DNA from: Moniliophthora roreri
Taxonomy: Eukaryota > Basidiomycota > Agaricomycetes > Agaricales > Marasmiaceae
Length of the DNA stretch: 64,000 bases
Direction of reading: 5' to 3'
Assembly (NCBI GenBank): GCA_001466705.2
Contig: LATX02000234.1
Span: forward strand, 220,158 to 284,157
The position numbers were made by a program, and so were the translations under genes. The notes below the pieces were generated by a model that worked only from the letters and a program-made list of their open reading frames with translations, did not search any database and was not told the origin of the DNA. Within the stretch, counting starts at the first letter, position 1. Every line of letters starts with the position of its first letter. Positions 11,010 to 21,270 of this stretch are shown one piece after another.

Positions 11010-11365
11010 CCTCTTTCTCTTCACGCATGTTCGCTCATCGTTGATTCTGGGAACAGAGTTTGCCCTGGCCAGCGTGTAGCTGAACACTCCCTCTTCCTGG
11101 AACTCGCTACCCTTGTATGGGGATTGGATGTTAAACAGGCCATTGATAAGAACACAGGCAAGCCGATTCCGATCAATACGAACAGGGAGACTGGGTTCGC
11201 GCCTGGTGGTGTCATGTACGTGGTCCATTCTCTTTTGTTTTTCAGCGCTCTGATTGAGGATGTTTTGTATATAGGAAACCATACGGATTCGCAGTATCGA
11301 TTACACCTAGATCTGCTGAACGATCCAAGTTGCTTGCGCGCGCTGTTGAGGACGAGGGGTTGTAA
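11010..11365 (+). pseudogene. cytochrome P450, C-terminal exons (partial)
   Basis: Begins directly after the N at 11009, so upstream exons are absent. The heme-binding loop reads SGNRVCPGQRVAEHSLFLEL, with the ligand Cys in the R-x-C-x-G context, then the L-helix and a segment ending GFAPGGVM. A 59-nt intron (11216-11274, GTACGT...ATAG) joins to KPYGFAVSITP and a stop at 11363-11365. The family, heme monooxygenase, is clear. It differs from the P450 at 2468, so at least two different P450 genes are present. The first base of the open frame before the loop cannot be defined. The same C-terminal tail occurs in the deleted relic at 8809-8991. Confidence 0.75.
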
Positions 11366-13417
11366 ATGTAGTGTCCGGTGAATGACGAAACGAGTAAACA
11401 AGAGATAGTGTTCCCCTCTAATTTAATATATTCAAAGGTATTCAGAAATCCATGATAGGACATGGTTGTATTGGTCTGAAGTCCCGGTCCGTTCTGTTAA
11501 GCCAGCGTAGTCGGCCAATTGATCAGGCGCTACTATTCCGTTTAACACGGCTGTACGTCAGACGGTGCCAACTCTTCTCCAATGCCACTGGTCGCACCGG
11601 GTGCCAATTGCCAGTATTGAGCAGGATCGGGGTACGGTCCGCAGTTCTCACCTGGGGAAATTATTTGTGGGTAATGTATAGTTTGATGGATTGACTCGAT
11701 GGATGGCACCACCATGTCCGCCACATTGTTTACCTATCGTAATTAATCTAGATATATACTGTGCATCAAATCTCTTGACTTTTCACCCCTACGATAACAT
11801 GCAAGTCAGCTTCTCACTGGAACAGCTCCTCCAGTTTGCCGTTTCCGCAAAGCTTCATAGTGAAGATGGCAGTGTGGGACTCACCCTCAATCCGCTACCC
11901 ATGGCCTCTCAAGTCCCTGCCAATGCGCATCAGAACGCCGATAATTTTCAGGGAATTACCATTCACTTCGAGTTTGGCGCTACAGATGTTGAATCTACTC
12001 ATATGGTTTCTGTACACGCCTCTTGCGCACCATTTGACCAGCACTTATCGCAGGTCAAGCCTCATGCATCCACGACGGCGTCCCAGGACTCAAGTTCCAT
12101 GAACCAGAGCTCTATCCTCGAACCCACCCAGGACACTCATCACAGTAAGTCCACCCTCCTCTGTCTAGTACTCGAGACTCATAAATAATCCTCAAAAGAC
12201 ATACCCGACATTTCGACCCTTGCGAGCACTTTGACCCCTGATGCTCAGATAGCATCGCATGACTCTTGGAATGATATTGCAACCGCGGTACTCGGTACTT
12301 TGCTTTCTTCTAACCAACGATAGCGGCGAGTTCCTGATAAATTTCAATCAGACGGCGTTCAGTCGGTACAACGTTGGCCATCTTTCCCCGCCACCCTACC
12401 GCAATACACCTGGCCTAATGACCCCATTCTCCACGACAACGCTATATCAGCGGCATCCTTCCTCGCCACGTCTGACCCACAGTACGAGAATGATACGTCA
12501 TACCATTCAGGCGCGTCCACTCCCTTTGACTTTGGAAGGGATTTAGGTATGATTCGAACTGCACCATTTAATATTATGATCGTTTAATTGACTTGACTTG
12601 ACAGCGAATTATTTTGGCGACATGTTGACCACCCGGGAGCTCGAAATCCACCCAAAGTTCTCCCAGTCGACGCTGCCATTCATGAGCCGTCATCATGTTC
12701 CACCTGCCAAGGACGGTCAAACTATATCCAGCGACTCGTCACCGGTGTCAAATAACATATCTTCAAACCTCACTGCTTCCCCTGATACAACATATCCCCC
12801 AGTTGATCCATCTTCACCTGCTTCCACTTCCACGCCTTCCAGCAGTTCGTCCCACATGACTAGGCCGCCAATAAGCCTGCCCTTCAGAGATGCAAACACG
12901 TCCACGAAACGGCGCAGGAAAAAAGTGACTTGCTCTTTCCCTGGCTGTGGTCTCATGTTTGTTAGCAACTACACCTGCAAGAAGCACGAGAAGACGCATG
13001 AGACTCGACCACGCGTATACTTTGCCTGTACACTGGGATGCTCAGAAACGTTCTCGAGACGGCATGACAGGCTGCGACACGAGGTCCTCAAACATGGCAA
13101 AAAATGTCAGTTTGAGTGCAAGGCGTGCGGAAACTTCTTCACGCGGGAAACATCACTCACAACGCATCAAAACAAGTGTTCCGGAAATATAGGAGTCACT
13201 AGATGGTCGCCACACTCGGGACAGCCACCTGGTATGTAGTTCAATGATAAATGCCTGATAAATTGTTCACTTACGCGGGATGACTGAAGCAACTGCATTA
13301 CCCTGACCCTGTCCACCGATCTCCGGTTGGCTTCTATCCCAACACATATCTCGGGATTTGAGTGCATGAGACTAATGAGTCCCGCATCGCACTCTACGTG
13401 TTTTATACACCTCCCCA
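11285..13417. repeat. duplicated P450-tail/C2H2 locus, copy 2
   Basis: Second copy of 8911-11008. It begins within the last P450 exon and ends at the bases (CTCCCCA) at which copy 1 meets its N. Here the sequence goes on past 13417 into a unique region, so copy 2 is the complete version. Confidence 0.85.
11799..13239 (+). CDS. C2H2 zinc-finger protein, copy 2
   Basis: Same gene as 9427-10830: exon 1 11799-12144, intron 12145-12198, second part to 12546, a 58-nt intron 12547-12604 (GTATGA...GACAG), then the Ser/Thr/Pro-rich region and three C2H2 fingers to the stop at 13237-13239. The full-length second intron makes this the ancestral-looking allele. The protein differs from copy 1 by a handful of residues in the linker (for example PVDPSSPAST versus PIDLSSPAST). 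The finger region is identical by eye, suggesting selection or very recent divergence. The in-frame TAG (12321-12323) before the linker is present here too, which favours the idea that it lies within a short intron. Confidence 0.7.
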
Positions 13418-15253
13418 TATGCCCCCAAGCTTGCGACGGCATCGAGCCTCTATCATATTTTAGAGGAAAACAACAGGGCCTCGCTTCAGGGATTCCTCCA
13501 CTCCCAAAAAAACGGCTATTCCATTAAGTGCTTTTGCGGACCTATCAACGGTAGAACTTGTATATCGCCTTGTAATTATGCCCCGGTACGCAGATTTTAC
13601 CGGACAGCAATTGGAGGATGCTAGCGCCGCTTTCGGAGGTGGAATTTCGGTTTCAGTTCTCCGAGGTGTTGGGTGGGCAGGTTCAAGGTTTCAATTCAAT
13701 TAGTTTTGATGTTTTAGTGTTTTTTTTCTCTCTTTCGCTGTATGAATTGACATTTCGTGTCATATCGAGGAACTTGTTAACCGTTGTTGTCGTTGATGTT
13801 GGAGCGAACGGTGGAGCCTGGGGAGGTTGCGCAAAACAGTGAGTAGCTAGATGACAACGTGTCAACGGTGGAGCTTCTCAGTACTTGATAGAAGGAAGTA
13901 GAACTCTGTACAGTTTGTGCTGCACGGTAAGATAAGTGAATGTGTGGGTCCAAGTTTGCGGTTCCGAATTTGTTGACGTCTCGGATTCGGTCCGATATCA
14001 GCTGATATGAATCACAGTGATGTCATACTAATGTCATAGTCTTCGTACTGAACCTCGACGATAACAACACCCTGGCTGAGCTCGACGCCTTCCTTTGGCG
14101 AATGGATCTGCTCTATTTGGACCTTATGAACGAGTAAAGACTCTTTATAGACACAGTCCTCAAGACAGAGTGGAAGTCTCGCCATGAAATAGGTTGCCTG
14201 GATTCGGGTACGATGGAGCCTAGACAACGAAATGTGACAAGACTTGGTACGGTACATTCCAATCGACGGTCACCACCGAGGCATAATACTGAATTAGGGA
14301 GCGCAGAGTACTAATACACTGCAACATCCCGACTGCCGTTTTAAGTCCACCACAAGGTTTTTCATTGCTCTACGCCCAAGTTTGAAGTTCCCTCTGAAAA
14401 GTTGCAGAAGAATTTCTACATCCAGAGTGTTGGCCTGTGGCCCGGCTTTGGCTACACACCTCACGCGAGAGGGAAACCTCATCTCTCGAAAGACTGGTGC
14501 AATTCTCCTTGCAGCTACCGAGCAAGGCTTGGCGAGAACTGTGAGTGACGCGCTCCTTGGCCAAGGATGATCATAGGACATGATCAATGACCAGAGGCGG
14601 AGCGCAGTGCAGAATATTGTTCAACACACTAAAGGGAGGTTAAGCCGAGGAAAATATCTGGAAGAATGTGGCGGCTTGGGTAGCTATGTACATTGTAGGA
14701 GAACGAGTGCTAAAATTTGGAAAAAGCGATTTTCGCAAGTGTCCCGTCGAAAATGCATCTTTGTCTTTACAGTTTTTCAAGGCTCCACATCCTTATTGAC
14801 CTCAGACTGCCAGTAGCTTCTTGGAGTAGTGGCGTTCGTTGGGGTGAGGTTCGTGCAGAAGCCATTCAACGCAACTCCAACAAAGGGTCTCTCGCAAATC
14901 AAGATACAGTGGTTGTGTTAAACTCAGCACGTTTCATATGAGTACTGAATTCCAAACGTTTATTCGGTCACTCAGTGAAGTACACTAGTTTTTACACTTG
15001 ACATCTCCGAGGATACAAGTCGAACCTTCAATGTTATCTGAGCGTACGGGAGCCCACAACAGGCAACTGTCTTTCAATTTGCACCACTAAAATCAAAAAC
15101 GCGATGACTTCGGACGCTGACCTGCATTTCACCGGGTCCCTTGCTTCCCGCCCAAATGTTCCTCGGGGTCTTCTGACCGGCCCATGCAGCCGGTGATGCG
15201 CCAAATATCCGTATTTTTCGATATTCTACTGCCTCGGAGCTCGGAGTTTACAC
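13240..15253. other. no recognised gene
   Basis: About 2 kb with only short frames. A minus-strand reading near 14250-14020 contains HKVQIEQIHSPKEGVELSQG and ends in an acidic stretch; it may be the tail of an unknown gene. Nothing else supports coding. Confidence 0.3.
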
Positions 15254-15919
15254 TAGGGCTGCGAACCGTCACCGTACATAGTACGGTTGACGGGTACCGT
15301 AAGACGGGTCCCGTACCGTAACCGTATAGAGACTTGGGAGATCACCCATACGGTACGGGTACTGGACGGGGAGGCCCGTAAATAGCCGTCAAGTTGACGA
15401 CCGTATACGGGCGTAATACGGGTAACAAAAGATGGCTGGGTAGAACTGTATCAGCCCCGGATATGAAATAAGAGGTTGAACGTTGAACGTTGAACATTGA
15501 ACGTCGAACGTTGAACATTGAACGTTGAACAAAGAATCTGAGACAGCGAAAATGAATCGAGATTGATGCCTGTTAGGCTTGAATTGCTTTGCTAATGATG
15601 ACGAGGCGTGTTTCGCGTTTGCACCATCGCACTCGGCTTGCACCTTGCTTCAACTTCTACTTCTCCGGAGACCATTCGGATTCTGATGTTGGTCAAGAAG
15701 CGACTACATCTCACTCGAGTACAGTGCGAAAAGAAGCTTCGCCAATAAGTTACATTCATAATCATGTACCTACAAAATTATTCTCAATTCATTGACCCGT
15801 AAACCCGTATTACGCCTGTATTACTGCCCGTACCGTAACCGTAAGTCATTTCATAGGTGAAGTTTTACGGGCCGTATATGTACGCCCGTAACCGTAATAC
15901 GGTACGGTTCGCAGCCCTA
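15254..15919. mobile_element. non-autonomous TIR element (MITE-like)
   Basis: The ends are inverted copies: TAGGGCTGCGAACCGT at 15254 and ACGGTTCGCAGCCCTA ending at 15919. The outer 150 bases on each side are packed with CCGTA/TACGG words in both orientations, as in subterminal transposase-binding arrays. No transposase is encoded. The TAGGG-type end resembles hAT-like TIRs (inference), but I do not find a matching 8-bp target duplication in the flanks. It contains the heptamer array at 15475-15530. Confidence 0.75.
15475..15530. repeat. heptamer microsatellite (GTTGAAC)8
   Basis: Eight 7-base units of GTTGAAC with G/A and T/C variants (ATTGAAC, GTCGAAC). It lies inside the TIR element. On the minus strand it translates to a spurious repeated NVQCSTF peptide. 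Confidence 0.9.
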
Positions 15920-16400
15920 CTACGCAGTCTGTTCCAACGTGAGTCAAATACACTCGCGTCTTTCTCTTCCACATTCCAATGGTATCCACGTATAACTCTC
16001 GCTTTAACATGTGAATCATATTCCCTTTCCCAGTGGTGCCCATTCCAATTAATTCCACCTACGCAGTCCGTTCCAACGTGAGTCGGATACACTCGTGTCT
16101 TTCTCTTCCGCATTCCAATGGTATCCACGTACAATTCTTGTTCGCCATGAGTCATATTCCCTTTTCTAGTGACGCCATTCCAATTAATCCCACCTACGCA
16201 GTCCGTTCCAACGTGAGTCAAATACACTCGCGTCTTTCTCTTCCGCATTCCAATGGTATCCACGTACAACTTTCCACCTACGCAGTCCGTTCCAACGTGA
16301 GTCGGATACACTCGTGTCTTTCTCTTCCGCATTCCAATGGTATTCACATACGGCTCTCGTTTCAACATGTGAGTCATGACTCAATTCCAATGGTAACCCT
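15920..16400. repeat. minisatellite, four units plus partials
   Basis: A unit starting CTACGCAGTC(C/T)GTTCCAACG and containing TTCCGCATTCCAATGG occurs at about 15919, 16060, 16194 and 16277. Spacing is irregular (about 84 to 140 bases) because part of the unit is missing in some copies. It begins at the right edge of the TIR element. The frames on both strands through it are repeat translations, not genes. Confidence 0.85.
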
Positions 16401-17373
16401 GTGTAACTCCCATTTCAAAGGAGGCCGTATAACATCTCAGCTCATTGAAATCATTCCAATTGCTCCCACATACAACATTTATTCCAATGGAAGCCTAATC
16501 TCGTCTCTGTTCACTAATTGCATTCCAACGGTACCCCCCCACGACGCTCATTCCAAAGGATCATATCCTAGCCTCCGACACTGAACCGCTCTCGAATCCA
16601 ACGACATGCAGACGGGTGTTGTCTGTGGGCAATGCCAGTATGTTTTCAATCACTCCAATAGCACCCGCGTGAGGCTAACATTGGAATTCCCACTTAATAC
16701 TCGCACTGTAATGGAGCGAGCTCACGTCTATATATGGTAAAGGCTGTGAATAATTGTAACGTCGTCTTGTGGAAAGGCCACAAATAAATTCCAATACCCC
16801 TACATGGACTCCTCGAGCATGTGACTATTATTCGCAGGAATACGCTCTGTTCCGCTCTGTTCCACTAGATATGGCTATAATACATTATCTACTACCAATA
16901 CAGCGCTCGATTTGACCCGATTACACCAGAATTTGTCGCCCAGCCAGCTACCCAATAACTCTATTCCGCTCACGGAGAAGTTAAAAGGAATCCTTGCGAA
17001 AGGAATGGGCAAGGACTCGTTAGCGACACACATTGTTGGTTCCTTGTGCGTACCTGTGTGATGAAAGACGACACTAGATCCGTTCTGCATGTAGTAGTGT
17101 CAGTCGATTCGCGAACAGAAGCCACGACTACTGGTTGTATAGGTGCAGTCCGCCGGGGGTGTCTCGCCGTGTTCGTGGAGACTTGTGGTTTTGAGTCAGC
17201 AGAAGACAGAACCTGCATATTGACAATCTCATTAGAAACGACGTGCATGTAAGATTGGAGCAGACTCATTAAGAATCCCACCCCTTTTGCCACCTCAGGC
17301 TGACGATCCCTCTACCCATCCCAGAACGCGGATTTCACCGCAACTCCCGAGCTCCTGGTTGAGCATTGGCTGG
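16401..17373. other. degenerate ATTCCAA-rich tract, no gene
   Basis: The word ATTCCAA recurs at loose intervals to about 16800, as if the minisatellite decayed outward. The 17-17.3 kb part has minus-strand frames that could belong to the 3' side of the CNH-like relic but carry no recognisable motif. Confidence 0.4.
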
Positions 17374-18533
17374 CTAGATCTGCTTGTGGAAATGGTCGAG
17401 TAGGCATTGTGCGGGGCCGGTGCTGAGTGTCGTTAGGGCTTGTATCACCACTTTGTTGTCCACCCACGCCAATGTTTCTACGTTGACTGTTGCACTGTAG
17501 TAGTACCACAGTTTCTCCCTCTCATATAACTCGTGTTTTTTCACCATCCGCGGTGATTCGACCTTCTGAGGGACTGTCCATTTGCTAAGCTCACCAGACT
17601 TGGCGGGTTATCCATCCGAAGAGTCCGAAGAGATTTGACGTCCTTGCCAGGGGGCCTATCCGGCTCTGGGCCGACTAAAGCAAGTATCATGCTGTGTGGT
17701 GAACCTTCTGTTCCTCCTCGAGCTTCAATATAGACGTCTGGAAGACACTGATTTGCTGTGAATAATATGTAGACTCAGCACCGGTTTCCTTTCATTGCCG
17801 AGGGAACATGTCGAGGACAGAGAGACCGCTATCGTGTCCAATCAAGAGTATTCCGTCTGGGAGCAGCCAGGGGTACGCGGGGCTGTGATTTTGTGTGAGG
17901 TAGAAATTGCGATCCAAATGAATGCATATTCAAATAAGCTGGACGTACTTCGTTACTGACCGATGCTAATAGCGGTGACAGCGCCACCGAGTGTTCTTGC
18001 CGGTCTAGGTCTTGCCATTGGACTCCCAGAGTGCTCGTGTCTGACAGCAGAGATAGATAATTTGTTTGGATCGTCAGAGAAACTGCTCCTGGTGTCGCGT
18101 GTTCGTTCACTATAACGGGAACGGTTGCGCTCACTGCACTCCCATTTCTTCAGCTGCATACTCTGCACACAAGCTGTCTCAGTAAAAGGACGTCCAAAAT
18201 TGTATCATAACTCAACCTTTCCCGTAAATGTACTCAGCTGACTTTGACAATATGATACATGGTGTCCATAGCTCGAGGATATTGGCGATCCGTATCCTGA
18301 AGGATTCGTGAGTAAGACTAAGAGGTGTGAGCCAAGAAAAAATTGGACGCACCTTGGAGTACTCCCTAGCTTTCCAAGTCCTGACTCTGCCCTATGAGGA
18401 GAAAGATATGCGGATGGAGCATTAGGTGGCAATGGGAATTCGACTTCTCGAGCTTCAAGATCACCGGCGTACCTGTATAGGGGTAAGAATGTGTACTGAT
18501 ACATGACACCTAGATGACTCACCTAAAGGCCAT
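17374..18533 (-). pseudogene. citron-homology (CNH)-like protein, frameshifted relic
   Basis: Minus strand. A likely start MAF at 18533 leads through a 45-nt intron into RYAGDLEAREVEFPLP. Further on, LLPDGILLIGHDSGLSVLDM matches the nucleotide-independent beta-propeller strand typical of CNH domains. It is followed by ILALVGPEPDRPPGKDVKSL, LRMDNPPSL and WTVPQKVESPRMVKKHEL. The last frame ends with TAG at 17374-17376. These pieces lie in different frames, so several small insertions or deletions have broken the gene. CNH domains mediate protein contacts in Rho-GEF/Rom2-like and vacuolar tethering proteins. Assignment rests on motif memory and may be only approximate; further introns could explain some shifts. 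Confidence 0.45.
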
Positions 18534-19026
18534 AGTATCTTACAAGTCCTACTTCGCGAAGCATTGTGGGAGACACTAAGGAGATTGCACTGCTTGGTGG
18601 TGGTGAGGAAGAAAGGAGTGTGGGGGGCGGGTATGAAGCCAAAGAGTTTTTATGACGTCGCTAATCGTATTGAGAGTGTCGGACTTGTAACGATTTTTCC
18701 AGTTGCTACTAGGAGTTACGAAATTGAGCGACATCGAGTCTGGCTGATGTGATTTTGAAGCAAGGTATGAGAGTCGGAGTTTTTTGGCCCGACGTCGTCT
18801 GCTCTGACCAGACTGAATTTTCACTGGGACTAAGGATTGACTAAGATGCATCCGTACCAAGTACTCTACATCTCACTCTACACCTAGTTTGTGGATAATG
18901 ATTCTCCGAACAGTGTGTGCATTTTGCAGTGTAGTGTGTAGTAGAAAGTACGGCAGGAGACCGATAAAACGTAAAACATTAACACACCTAATCCGTTGCC
19001 CCTCCGGAGCGCCGACATAGGATGAC
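18534..19026. other. no gene; left flank of copia element A
   Basis: Unassigned sequence up to the first LTR base at 19027. The five bases before the LTR are ATGAC, which do not match the AAGAG after the right LTR at 30765, so the two ends of element A are not a clean insertion. Confidence 0.5.
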
Positions 19027-19389
19027 TGTTGAAGCACCGTACCTGTACTATACTAAACTAGGTACATTAGGAACACTAGTTATTGTATTACTTGCGTATG
19101 TGATCAACTACGGAACCTACAAAGTATGTTCCTGAGCTTCTCCGGAGCTTGCACTACAGTCATAGGAGTGCTCCCTCGTCCAGTAGGAGTATTGTAGCCT
19201 CATGCACAATACAGTAGAACACATGTAGAATTCATGTATAGTTCCTTCCGCTGTCAGACGATTGTATTGTGTCTCTCCAAGACACATTATTCTTGGATAC
19301 TTCGTCTCACAAGTATTCAGTAGCTTACATCCATAGCTTACTAGGTTTCTCCGTCTATCTACGGAACTTATCCTTTAGAGTAGTATAAA
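19027..19389 (+). repeat. copia A 5' LTR, first (truncated) copy
   Basis: Begins TGTTGAAGCACCGTACC and stops at the N at 19390. The same sequence is repeated after the N, so this looks like the end of one contig overlapping the next. Confidence 0.85.
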
Positions 19390-19390
19390 N

Positions 19391-19867
19391 ATTAGGAACA
19401 CTAGTTATTGTATTACTTGCGTATGTGATCAACTACGGAACTTACAAAGTACGTTCCTGAGCTTCTCCGGAGCTTGCACTACAGTCATAGGAGTGCTCCC
19501 TCGTCCAGTAGGAGTATTGTAGCCTCATGCACAATACAGTAGAACACATGTAGAATTCATGTATAGTTCCTTCCGCTGTCAGACGATTGTATTGTGTCTC
19601 TCCAAGACACATTATTCTTGGATACTTCGTCTCACAAGTATTCAGTAGCTTACATCCATAGCTTACAAGATTTCACCGTTTATCCACGGAACTTATCCTT
19701 TAGAGTAGTATAAAAGCAAGCATGTATGTAGCTACATTCCTCAGTTCAATTTACATTGACTACTCTGCACATCGCACCTCTACAACCCTCAAGGTTATAA
19801 CAAGCTCTCGTACAAATGTGAGTTGAGCACACTCCACTGCGCTTTACATCTCCGTTCTGTCTCAACA
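19391..19867 (+). repeat. copia A 5' LTR, second copy
   Basis: Repeats the LTR from its 44th base or so to its end at CTCAACA (19867). A TATAAAAG promoter box lies at 19709-19716. The 3' LTR is at 30260-30764. Confidence 0.85.
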
Positions 19868-20385
19868 GGTTATGGGCCCCGCATCGACAACTGTGTTAAT
19901 GGACACTCATTCTCATTGGTCAATGTTGAATGGGACCATTACTCTTGTCAAGCGCTCGTAACCCGAGATCTTGCAAGAGGTACCTGTGTAGTCGACGCCT
20001 TAACTGGCATTAGACCAAAATCACAGGTTCTAGATGGTCTTTGATTTGCTTGGAGGAGAGGTCAAGTTTCTCTTGCTTTATTACTAAACTTTAAGCCCAG
20101 TAAAGCGGCTTCTAACGTATATACAAAAATTCATTCCCCTGTATTCGGAATTACCCGGATTACAGGCAGAACCAACTGTTGGCCTTATTTCCTTAACTGG
20201 AACATGGGTTAGCTCATTCAGCAATAAACCGGTAGTCATCCCGGTGAGCTGGAGGGTCACACAACTGGGTTCTGGCACCTAGATAGAACGGCCTTGTGCT
20301 AAAGCCTTCATCTATGGAAGGGGTCGTTTATATAATTACGTATCATTTTCGTAAATAGTCCCCCTGATTGCCTATAAGTCCCTTA
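19868..20385 (+). promoter_or_regulatory. copia A primer-binding site and long leader
   Basis: GGTTATGGGCCC directly follows the LTR. In Drosophila copia the same sequence pairs with a half-molecule of initiator tRNA-Met, so that priming is likely here. About 500 non-coding bases follow before gag. Blocks of this leader (GCCTTATTTCCTT, AACATGGGTTAGC, GCAATAAACC and the possible hairpin CCGGTGAGCTGG at 20241) are also found in element C at 40597-41100, although the LTRs differ. Confidence 0.75.
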
Positions 20386-20386
20386 N

Positions 20387-21269
20387 GTCCGAATTCGAAA
20401 CTCGGATGATGGGGTCGGCATTCCGGTTTACAGTTACCATCCTTTGGAATTACTTGAACCAGTTCAAGTTTTTGATACCTCTGTTGGCAATACATCGGGA
20501 TTATCAGTGGTTCCAGTCTTTAATGGTGACGACTTCAGAGAATGGAAGCGCAAAGTCTTGGCATATCTCAATTTGGCTAAAGCGGCTTATGCCCTTACCA
20601 ATACAATGCCTGTGACTACTGGCACTGGAGATACTGCCGTCGCTCCTGACATGGAAGTTGTCAAAGAATGGAAAACCTCTAATGCCCAAGCTCTTGGCCT
20701 TTTTCAGCTTAAATTGAGTCCTACTTTGCAGTGGATTATCAAAGATACTGCTAAAGAAACATAGGATGCATTGAAAGCTGAATATGACATACCAAGCCTT
20801 CCGGAAATATTTACCTTTTTCCAAGGCCTCGTCATGGCATGTACTGCCGAAGGTCAAAATCCCGATCATAGTGCCAATCTCATCAGACAATGTGTTGCAA
20901 AATTGTCTGAGAACGATTTCCCCGTTCCCTCCAATTTCCAGGCAATGTTCCTTCTTAACTCTCTTCCCAAATCATATGAAACAGTTAAGACCCAGATGTT
21001 CGTCTCCAACAAAGGGAAGGATCTTACCTTCGACAATATCCTCCCCTTCATAAAACAAGAATATAATAGGCGACACATGGATGGAGTTGCTGCTTACGCC
21101 GCTCGGATCTCTGGTGTCCAACGATACACCGGACAAAGCCCGAACTGGAATGGACAGAAAAAGTTCCGTCCTCGCAATCCTAATCCAAATTCTGGTAAAC
21201 CAAATAATCAAAACCAGAACTCTGGGAATAAAGGGAACAAAGGCAAACAGCCTGCGCAACCCCAACAAA
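20387..21269 (+). pseudogene. copia A gag
   Basis: Starts after the N at 20386. It reads VGIPVYSYHPLELLEPVQ, then FNGDDFREWKRKVLAYLNLA (the conserved entry of the copia gag/UBN2-type domain), and later LKLSPTLQWI and FQAMFLLNSLPKSYETVK. The frame is open except for TAG at 20762-20764 in KET-stop-DALKAEY; element C has Trp here. The C-terminus is Asn/Gln/Lys/Pro-rich (RNA-binding-like) with no CCHC knuckle before the N at 21270. Gag forms the virus-like particle. Gag of element B has the same stop. Confidence 0.8.
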
Positions 21270-21270
21270 N

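Noticed and set aside
15919..16400. CRISPR-like repeated units
   Set aside because: Unit spacing is irregular, no unique spacers of constant size, no cas genes, and a eukaryotic setting.
15865..16584. Overlapping frames of 170 and 183 codons on opposite strands
   Set aside because: Both run through the minisatellite and only repeat its unit.
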